A DNA stretch of 64,000 nucleotides, from positions 9,460,501-9,524,500 of the forward strand of contig NC_089731.1 of NCBI RefSeq assembly GCF_035083965.1, in the 5' to 3' direction. A program made the position numbers and the translations under genes. Position 1 is the stretch's first letter; every line of letters starts with the position of its first letter. The notes under the pieces are model-generated. The model was not told the DNA's origin. It was given only the letters and a program-made list of their open reading frames with translations, and did not search any database. Below are positions 55,001-64,000 of the stretch, in pieces. The stretch comes from Branchiostoma lanceolatum. Taxonomy: Eukaryota; Chordata; Leptocardii; Amphioxiformes; Branchiostomatidae.

Positions 55001-58000
55001 AAGAGATTCATGCAAAGACATGGAAGAACTTCAAAGAGTCTGAACTCTGCTGTTGACAGACATGGTGTACCAGGCTACCCTGGGAAGGAGAGTGTCCTGT
55101 ATGAGGGATGGGGGTGGTGAAAGGTGACTGCTCAGTATCAGCTGAAATGGTGTAAACTGTCAGTGATGAACCACAGGCTATTGTCTATGCAGCGCTGGAT
55201 CTTCCTGAGAAATGGACATGTTTGGACCCTTGTTGTACCACACTCTTGCTTTTCAGTCCTTAATCCAGGACAGGAGGGTAGAATTTGAATTTTTCAAGAA
55301 GGTCTATTGGTGAGTTATGGAAGAAATTTCCCAAGAGGAATTATCAGTAGAGGAAAAGTCTCAGACCCAAATTTTATTGCCCAGAAAATTTGTGATGAGT
55401 AGCTCTGAATGCAGTCTGAAAAATTCCAATCTCCTTTAAAGATAACAAGTATTTTCCGCAGTTCTACATTAAATTGTATTGAAAAATTGTATTTTTTGTC
55501 TTCAAATTGAAGTAGTAAGCAAAGCTCACACAGTAGTTTTATTAGCATTGATGTAGAAGTGAGTCTTGCAGGTGGTCAAGAGAGTTGTTGGCTGCTCTCC
55601 AAAACAGGTCCAACAACCCCTGTCAACACTATGAAAAGAGAAAACAAATATGTTAGGAATCTAATACCCCTGCAAAATGTACATGAATTTTGAACCATGC
55701 TGTGATGCCTCAGAATACATCATTTTGTATGGGGCAATATTCTTTACTTAATGCTGATTGGACAGTATAAATCACATGATCAGTCAAGCACCCGATTGGT
55801 CATCATTGTAAAAGGAAAGTTACAGGAAGTAAAAGACATTTTCTCTATAACCTGTTGTGACCAGCTAATATCTCATTTCACCCCGACATGACTATTTTTA
55901 GACAGTCTTTCCTGTGTTGGTATCAATGTGCTGAGTCAGTTTACTCTCATTGTGGGTTTTGGTCCAACTCAAACAATTGGAACATTTGGATCATCTCAAT
56001 ATTTGACCTACTTGGGGATGAAAAATCTGATTAAATGGGTGTTACATCAATTTCTTGGCTGTATTTTTGTCAGCTGACATGGCCCACATGCTGATAGAGG
56101 AGAAAAGATTATTATTACATATTTTCTTTTCCTAAAATGATGGGAAAATCATGATTTTATGTTTGTATGGTTTCACTGCTCTGATGTAATTCTGATAGGT
56201 ATTTTAGATATGCATGCCAATGTGTATACTACAAGTTGACACTTGCTCCTTTTTTTAATCTTATGTCTTTGAACTGGAATCATTTTTTTGTTAGGCATAT
56301 CCTACAAGAAAATGATAAGCCCTTGAAGTTGAAAATTAATGAACGAAATATGTTCATTCAGACAGGAAAGCAAAATGGTCTCCTCTTCCCCCCCCCCCCA
56401 CATCCCTTCACTCAACAGTCAACAGTCTAACTTTTTTATACTTCAAGTTTAAGTTCTCCTCTGTGATCCTGTTCCAAATGGCCATGTTATCTTTGGTAAG
56501 ACATACCAAGCACGGGCACATCAGAAGGCTTGTTTATTTTTCCAAGTTCATTTGGTGATTTTCCCAGTCCTACTGGCCATAAGTACCCGCACAAGTAACC
56601 GGATCGTAGCAGGCAGTGTGTTGTGGGTGCAGTGTTGGTGGTGAAAACCAGCTGTAATGTCTCAGGGCAATCGGATAAACTGTGAGGGACAAAAACCAAA
56701 CTCTGTTATGAGAACACTGAAAATAGGATGGCGACCTCCAACATGTAGCAGACAAGACACAAAAGCTTGGGAAATTTTCCCACCCTCTTCAGGGCTCCTT
56801 TCGTGTTTGCCTACTAGACATGCTGTGTACTTGAGATAAAGGAAAAGACGCAAACTTTTGTTTCAAAGAGTAGATTTCTGTAACCTACAAGTGTATATAA
56901 CGTTCTTCATAGAAGGACCACTTAGTCGAACCATTTACTGTGATAGTGTAGGAGAGGCCGTCTGTCAAAACTCTGTACACTGACAGTCTTCTGCATGACA
57001 TACCGTGGGAGACCGCACATACCTCAGTTTCTTCTACCCTCAGACCTACTTTACCATGGAATGACCACCATGATGATAACAAGCTTGCCTAAAAATCGCA
57101 TGCTTAAGATTTTATAAAGAAGCAGTTACAAGTTGTTCTAGATTGACATAAAAGCATGCAATTTCAACTATTTTTTTAAAAGACCACCATGCCACAACAT
57201 CTTATTCAACATCACAGTCGTGAACTGTACAATGTCTACACTAAGAACTTTTTTCTTGTGATATTTCCTTACATGTTTTGGATAGTGTCAGTAGTCACTT
57301 CAGCCCCCTGAGACATTGCTTCCTAATTGTAATCTGGATTGTTTGAGGATCCCTGCATTTGATCTCTCATCAGATCCGGCCAAGTGGAAATCTATGGGGA
57401 CACCTTAGACCCTTCCCAGTCAAAAACTTCCGACCTTGTTATGACCCGTTCTGACTATCAAAAGACGCTGCGCAAATATTGGCTTTGCCAAGACCAGAAC
57501 ATATTCTTTGCAACAAACATCCTACTAACTACATGTACATTAGCCAGTGTTCTCGCCAGGCCTTTTCAGCATAGGGGCCCCCTATGCTGTGATTTGGACC
57601 CCCTATGCTGTGATCTGGACCCCAATGCTGTGTTTCAACCAGCATAGGGGTGTTTCTTTCTGGAAAGAACCTTGTGACCCTTCATAAATCTTGTAAAAAG
57701 TTCATATTTGGCTTTAGAATGAGGCTGTAACAGGGGAAAAACTTTACTTCACAAAATTTATCCCTCAAAATGCAGGAAATAGTGTCTCATTGGGTTATGA
57801 ATTCAAAAATTTTCCGGGGGAACAAGCCGGACTCCCTACTCTGTGGTTATTTCTTCGTAGCTTGCGCCACGTAAAGTTGGCCTTCTGTACCTGACCCCTA
57901 TGCTGTGAAAAAATTCTGGCGAGAACACTGTTAGCAAAGATTAGATAAAACACACACAAGCCTTTTGGTGAGTTATGGCCACAAATAATCCATAAAGATT

Positions 58001-61000
58001 GACGCTAGACATAGAAAAAAATAAAAGTGAGTGAAAGCCAACAACTTATTCCTATCAAGAAAACATTTCATTGGGTGATCAGCGTTATGTCAATCGCCCG
58101 ATGAAGTGGATTCCAAATTTGCAAGTGCGGCACCCTGTGACAATACACACAGTATTCTTCATGGGAGAGGTGTGGCTACACCCCTCTCCCTCCTCGAAAT
58201 CATATCTCCTCTTTTGTTCTAACAGATGAAATCCTACACTCGGATTGAGCTGGCTTTTACCCCTTGAAACATTCCTACAGTGCAGGGTGTGGAAGGGTAG
58301 TTTCAGTCGCTGCAATTACGTGGAACATTTCCTTCCTTTGGCAAACTGAATTGGCAACGGGGCCACGCTCTTTTTGAGCTGTCATGTCGGGCTGTGTTTG
58401 ATATGTCACAATCTTGCCAATAGAAATACACCATGCACTGCAGGATTTTGAGATTTACTATCAATTCCATTTTGAAGCTTTGATGGTGTTAACAGTATAC
58501 GTTAGGCCATAAGTGTATTCTGTGATATTGAGGCGGACCTGTTTTGAACTGCATTGTGTTTACCTGCATAGCATGTTCGGTGTTGTTGGCCTCAATCCCT
58601 GGATTGTATCCCATTCAGTTTATTGACAATGGTGGATTTCAGAATTGAAAGTCATTGACTTAAGATTGTACGATTATAGATCTACAGTACAAATTGAAGA
58701 AGTGTACTTTTTGTTGTGTCACAAAATAGGCATGGCAGGACAAAGAAATACACAGAAGTACATGTAAGCACAAAATTAGTGTGTCCTTCGTTGGAAATAC
58801 TGAAGGAGCAAGTAAAGTAGACTCGCTGGCATGGGCTCTACAATAGGGAAAAGGGCTTCCAAATCTTCAAGGGAACCTGATGAAAACTGTAGGTAGTAGG
58901 TTTATTATTTTACCTGCTCCGTAGGATTTTTGGGGATAGGGGAGTCACAAGTAGTATTGATTTGTGTGTATATTATTCACTTGTTGCTGAGTGATACCAG
59001 GCTACAATATACTCTTGTACATCTCAGTCAGAGAGCATTTTAAAGTAAATAGAAGCCATTATGTCCATTCCATTCAAAAATCAGTCAGCAAATGTTGCAT
59101 GGTAAGGATTACCATGTGACACTTTTGCTCCAAGCAAACTGAAACTCTAGCTGGGGTAAGTTATTCGAAAGTGGCCTGTAAATAAACAGGAGTAGTTCAG
59201 GTTGGTCAGTACCATGCAGAGGAAGCGATCACCTTGTGTTTGTTTTTGCAGACAAGGTAATTTGTTGGTAAGTCTTGAGGTGACTTCTGTTGGTGTGTTT
59301 ACACACTTTGTATATACACACAGGAAGAAAGGGGAGAGGAGGGCCTCTCTTTTTCTCAGGTGGCAGGTTTTATTTATTTATTCTTTATCGTGATCATTTG
59401 TGTAAACTTGTTCTAGTGATCAGCAAAGCTGGTGAAATACTCTGGCCTGGTGAGTTGCTCAGACCAGTTTGAGTTCTAGCTGACCGTTCAGTGCCCCATA
59501 TGTTGGCCCACTGGTCTAGCAACAAGTTGTTATCCCATGGGAAACACTGGAATCTCCCAAAACAAGAAACTGTGTCATGCCCTGTGCACCCAAAAGATGT
59601 TTTATATCTTGTCGGAAGACCTTGGCCGCCTTCTCCTTTAGAGAGTAAAATGGTTTCTTGTTGACTGTAAACTTCGAACTGAAGCTTTGGCATGCGGTGG
59701 TGCTTGAACCCCTTCCTGCCCCCCCTCCTGCCAGAGTGGTTCAGCCCAAGAGAGTTCTTTCACCCGACTAGAGGATTTGTTGGCTGCCTGAAGAAAAGGG
59801 AAACAGTACTGACAATAGCCTGGAAGTTCTGCACAGGGAAGCAGTGTGTGGGGAGGAAGACTTGAAACTTGCCAGACGTCTGTACAGTTGGAAGGCTGTG
59901 TGGGGAATAGAAGAGGTGGTGGCAGGCCTTGGGTTGTGTTTGTGCGGCAGAGAAAGGAGGGTTTGAGATCGGAGTAGGTCATGCGTGTCACCAAGGTTGC
60001 AGCCCACATGTGTGCGAGGCAGACGGATTACCTCCAGTTTTCTTGGGATCTTCAGGAGGATTTTGGAGAGTGGTTCTGAAGTGGGCACGATGTGGTGTTG
60101 GAAGGTGCAGGGGGGCTCACAGATGTGCCTGTATTTTCCCACGCCGTGTGCAGCGTGCCACATGCAGCAGAAAAAGACGTTCAAGTGTCATCCTGCAAAA
60201 CAGGGACCCCGGATTCTCGTAGGTTACTCCCAGGGACCCCAAACACATAGAAGTAAGCGACTCCATTTTGTGAACCTGTTCTGCACAAGGCTAGGTATAA
60301 CTCACTCTGACACAACAGTCAATTTGCCTAGTTAACTTGCAGTTTATTTGTTCAAAACATATGGTCTATGTATGATCTGGGGAAACATGTAGAGTTACTT
60401 TATCTTCTTGTATTCTCTCACCATCATGATTGGTAGGTGGGTTGGACCATAGGGTCACAGACCACTGCAGCTATGACAAGGTGTTAGATGTTTTCTTTGA
60501 AGAAAATCAACAGTGTCTTGGTGCTAGGTATTTATTTTGATCTCACAAGTGTGTGGGGATTATATATCCAGGCCAAAGGAAAACAGCCAGGGCAGGAGAG
60601 TCAAGCTAGCATTTAACTGTGATAGATCTGGAGATTTCTCCCATTTTGCCTGTCCATATTTCAAATAGTGTCTGCTTGTTTGGAAGGGACAGGCAGGTCC
60701 CCAAAATAGGGGCTGTATGCAGTTATGGATGAGAAAGTATTTCAGGTACTCGTGTCATCTTTTTTATCTTGTCATTCCTTTCTCTGGCACTGTGGTTTTC
60801 CCATATGCTGGGGTTAAAATTAGGTGGCTGAGCGGCCTTTTAGAGCCATTAAGATAACAGTTTGGGATGTTTGAATACCATGTAAATGCCTTTCGTAAAT
60901 TTCTTTTTGTTTTCTAGATCTACCACCATGTTTTATTGAAATTTATTGATTCCTAAAGGATTTTTCTTGTCAATCGCTTTCAACATAAAAATGTATAAAC

Positions 61001-64000
61001 CAGGAAATAAGTTAAAAGTTCATTCATGTCAGTTGCTATGTCACAGCATTATGTCACTGTGATTTATACCTATCCCTTTATTCTAAACCAGATATACCTG
61101 ATTGTCCTAAAGAACGGTTGTTGTTTATGGTCTGAAACCATACCTTAGTTATATTTTTTGTGGTACCTTATGGCAGCAATTGTGGTTATTTGGGGTTTGG
61201 GTTTGTGGTAATGTTTGGTTTGGTTCTGTTTTCATTAGGGGAGGGGGGAGCTGCCCCACCTAATACTTTCCTGCATTTTTCATTGGTCATGCACCCTATC
61301 CTAATTTCCTGTCCTCACTTATCTCTTCAACTCATCATTACCCATCTTTGCCCAACCAATGAGGCACTGTTTTGCAGCAACCTTTCACATCACAACCTTC
61401 TGGCTTCAATTTGTTCTGTATCCTGTTTGGCTGTGCAAAAATTGCCATGTCCAATCAATTCTTGTGCAGGGAAAATGTAGGCTTTCTTCCATTTTGTTTG
61501 TGACATGTGGCTACCTCAAAATGTGCTATGAAGAATTTTCAATTTTCTTCTTCTGTTTGGTGGCTATTCTGAGGGAAACAAAATGGGGGCAAGAGGGCAA
61601 GGAAAAATAAACAAGGGGATGGGGGAGGGTTAACCATGTCCAGCCATCCAGGTAATATTACATGCATATGAAATGAGAATATGATAGCATGAGGTATCAT
61701 TTACATATTTAGTTTCCTCGGAACAATTTTTGATATAGCAAGTTCTGAAGGAATTGTAAATTTATTCTCACAATGAAAAACAATGAAATGGTTGAAAATT
61801 TTAAATAGAAAATTGATAACCCAATTTAGCTCAAATACCTTTTATTACGATCTTATTTCACTAATTGATAATGATAACAATACAACCAACCTATTAATGC
61901 TTTCTTAACATTCTCTAGTAGTGTTTGATTGTTGGTTTGATACATTCAGTTTCCCATGTTTGGGAATATGGAAAAAGATACTGTCCAGAAAAGGCTGTCT
62001 TGGGAGGAACTCAGCTGTTTCATGGTATTTAGCATCTCAAGTATGAAATGCAATGAGACATGGAGCGCAGGCAACAGCATAGAGAAGGCAGCATGTCTGT
62101 GCCATTGGAATTCAAACACTGTCAGCTCTGGTAACATTTTCCCACACTTGGGAGAAGTATCAGTGAAAACAAGTACAGACAGTTAGTCTATCATCCAATA
62201 GTGTCACAACTGGAATGTTCCTGTGGAGGCAAGATGGACAGGTATATATCTAAGACTTGTGATATAGAAGGTACTATTTGATAGCATCTTCTTTCTTTTT
62301 AAGCTACTATCTGAGTAGACTATCTGGATGGCTCTCAGAATGGTTTGCATTTTTGTGGTATACACTGTACTTTCTTATCTACTTGTCCTGGGAAAACATC
62401 TTTGTTTTAGACTGAACTGTAGCTAAAAGTTACAACCCCGGGTAGAAGCATGGATGGTGCCCCATGCAAGAGCATTCCCAGAGGCCCAACCCTATGAATC
62501 ACACACACACACATGGAGAAGACATTACCCTAGATTGAGAGATAGCATGAAGAATTCCATGATATTAGCCAGAGATATTTTGAGCTTTAAAATTTACCAA
62601 ACTACATTGTTGAATACTGGTAGCTACGTATGAAAAGTGCCTAAGTATAGGTTAGATTTATCTCTACCCAGATATGAAGTCTAGGCCTTTTGATATGGTC
62701 CTACCGGTAGTGTAAACAGTGCTTTGGTGGAAAATCTAGCTAGAAATATCTTTTCTTGTCAGGACCCATAACAAGGTCCATATGGGGAAAGGAAAGATAG
62801 TGTTCCCTGATTGTCAGGTTTATCAGGTCCTGAGGTGTGGAGATGAGATATCGTGGGTCAGTTACAGTCATGGATAGCCTGGATACCATCCTAGTTGGGG
62901 GGAGGGAGGGATTGGAGAAACTGGGGGAGGGAGGGTAAGCCTAACTAGCATGGCTTCCAGGCTAAGTGATTTATGGTTCACAGAAAATGTGATGTATCAT
63001 CATGTATCTTTACATCTGACCTTACTTTACAATCATTAGAGCATTTCTTAACAATAAAAAATAGTTCCTAGTGAATGTAATACTGTGAACGCTATTCTTG
63101 AAGTTGAACAGGCTTTCAGCATGAACCAATGTAGAATGGAGAAGTATTCAATGGTAATATAGGAAGTAGCTATACACTAGTAGCAGGCCCCATGAGGTAA
63201 TTATTACCCATTAGACTGTTTGGATTTCAAAGGTACTGAGTAATTATGGGCAGGAGTTATTGCCCAGACTAACCAAAGTAATGGAAGGGGTCTCCTTTAC
63301 TTGGGGCTGTACTATTTCTTTGTAGTCGAGGAGACATTTCAAGATTGTAGTACACTAACAGTAAATTTATGGGCCTTTGCATTTAAAGTACAAGAAGCGA
63401 AGTTTTTTTAACAAGAATTATGATCCAAGGATATGTCTAACTTCAGCAATTATTTTTGTGACATTCGTCTGTAGCAGAATACTGCAACTTCTTCCAAGGA
63501 CATGAAAAGGGTCTCAGAAACAGTAGGAAACAGTGTTTTGTCCTACTGTAATTGTTCTTGAAAGTGATGACAGGCTAACTTTGTACTTTGACCTGGAGGT
63601 CATGTGGATTACTAAACCTTGGAATGTCCTTGCTTTAACCCATCCTTACTTTACAAGAAGGTTACCTTTTCATGTGTGCATTGTGAAAGCAGTCCAGGTG
63701 TCTATAAACAGGATATCTCAAGAAGCTATGAGTAGAGTGAAGATAGACCCCAGCAAATGTTTGAAGTGATTAGGTTATAATAGAAGAAGATTAGATTATC
63801 AATGTTGGAACAGACCTTGATATAGGTCCAGGAATTTCTAGAATGGGAATGGTTTTCAAGCAGATAAAGCTTTGAATATAGGAGCAGAGCCCAAAACATT
63901 TTAAATCTCTTTCATTAGAACAACTATTAATGAATCATGTGTTACATTAGCCTAGGTGAAATGCAGATTAGTTAGTAAGCAGGCCGCTCCAGTGAAGTTC
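43095..64000 (+). CDS. DVL: Dishevelled (DVL), 5' part: DIX domain and start of linker
   Basis: Exons found: 43095-43255, 45790-45859, 52299-52420, 52742-52815, 53278-53313. Phases 2, 0, 2, 1 match and exon 5 ends in phase 1; 154 residues. The gene continues beyond the window: PDZ and DEP domains are not present before 64000. Residues 1-77 are the DIX domain, starting METKI-like ([17 protein letters not shown]) with the [13 protein letters not shown] and [12 protein letters not shown] signatures. The linker has [19 protein letters not shown] and SHRR, almost as in vertebrate DVL. Dishevelled relays Frizzled signals to the beta-catenin and planar polarity branches; DIX polymerises with Axin. 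The ATG has a strong context (gccATGG). The frame is open upstream, but family conservation fixes this start. It is a single pro-ortholog of DVL1-3 by inference. Confidence 0.95.
45405..45439. repeat. Short hairpin in dishevelled intron 2
   Basis: agcgctatacat pairs with atgtatgttatagcgc with a small bulge. It is probably the end of an old repeat. Confidence 0.4.
45860..52298 (+). other. Intron 2 of dishevelled, 6.4 kb
   Basis: Contains one 488-bp transposon (48028-48515) and otherwise AT-rich unique sequence. No second gene was recognised on either strand. Confidence 0.6.
48028..48515. mobile_element. hAT-like MITE with 5-bp target duplication
   Basis: Ends CAGGGTGCGAAATAC (48028) and GTATTTCGCACCCTG (to 48515) are perfect 15-base inverted repeats. 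They are flanked by TATAT on both sides (48023-48027, 48516-48520). Inside are further inverted blocks such as ggttgcccatgttgcaacc and gttgcactgtgcaac. There is no transposase. Confidence 0.85.
57545..57930. mobile_element. hAT-like MITE with 5-bp target duplication TTAGC
   Basis: The left end CAGTGTTCTCGCCAGgcct is inverted at the right end (aattCTGGCGAGAACACTG). Inner blocks cagcatagggg and cccctatgctgtg are also inverted. TTAGC flanks both sides (57540-57544, 57931-57935). The inner unit ccccctatgctgtgatttgg is repeated three times near 57577-57635. There is no coding frame. Confidence 0.85.
62875..62964. mobile_element. 90-bp foldback element with a G-rich loop
   Basis: tagcctggataccatcctagtt (62875-62896) is inverted at 62943-62964 with three mismatches. 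The loop (62897-62935) consists of GGGGGG, GGG, GGG, GGGGG, GGG and GGG runs. Confidence 0.7.

Larger units (their letters stand above)
53314..64000 (+). other. Intron 5 of dishevelled, more than 10.7 kb
   Basis: No exon encoding the expected Ser/Glu-rich linker, PDZ or DEP was found here. It holds two foldback elements (57545-57930, 62875-62964), a C homopolymer at about 56389-56399 and a (ca)n run near 62500. Open frames on both strands at 59.6-60.3 kb lack splice or family support. Confidence 0.6.

Noticed and set aside
59638-60335. Several overlapping frames of 97-138 codons on both strands
   Set aside because: They overlap one another on opposite strands, have no splice signals in phase and no recognisable domain; likely due to locally higher GC.

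Overview
The window looks like nuclear DNA of a cephalochordate (amphioxus, Branchiostoma; species not determined). The genes are intron-rich and chordate-like. They sit among dense short foldback transposons, tRNA-derived SINEs and minisatellites. No prokaryotic, organellar or viral gene was seen.

Layout, left to right. 1-602 is a 49-bp minisatellite, followed by what looks like the last exon of an unknown + strand gene (603-916, poly(A) signal at 966). 2118-3819 (+) is a complete four-exon CTHRC1-like secreted collagen-repeat protein. 5.0-7.4 kb is a transposon-rich block: a tandemly duplicated foldback element, then a 1.1-kb element with 28-bp perfect inverted ends. 7.73-8.35 kb has a cluster of CRE-like sites before a small doubtful ORF. 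9813-13114 (+) is a two-exon type II membrane protein of unknown family with a perfect DSGxxS degron motif. 13.1-22.0 kb is a gene-poor stretch with a SINE, a dispersed repeat and two paired CRE/E-box sites. 22003-26231 (+) is a seven-exon, 515-residue Golgi-type membrane protein joining an FkbM methyltransferase to a degenerate polysaccharide-deacetylase-like domain. 29034-39734 (-) is a complete 19-exon MIB2 (mind bomb 2) E3 ubiquitin ligase; the exon lengths sum to exactly 970 codons. 43095 to beyond the right edge (+) is the 5' part of dishevelled (DIX domain and start of the linker, five exons).

MIB2 and dishevelled are head to head, with about 3.4 kb between their start codons. In human, MIB2 and DVL1 both lie in 1p36.33, so this is probably an ancient chordate linkage. 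It joins a regulator of Notch ligand endocytosis with the central Wnt/planar-polarity adaptor; the CTHRC1 family is also tied to Wnt/PCP signalling in vertebrates.

All gene models were built by hand from splice sites, reading phase and family similarity recalled from knowledge. No database search or transcript evidence was used.
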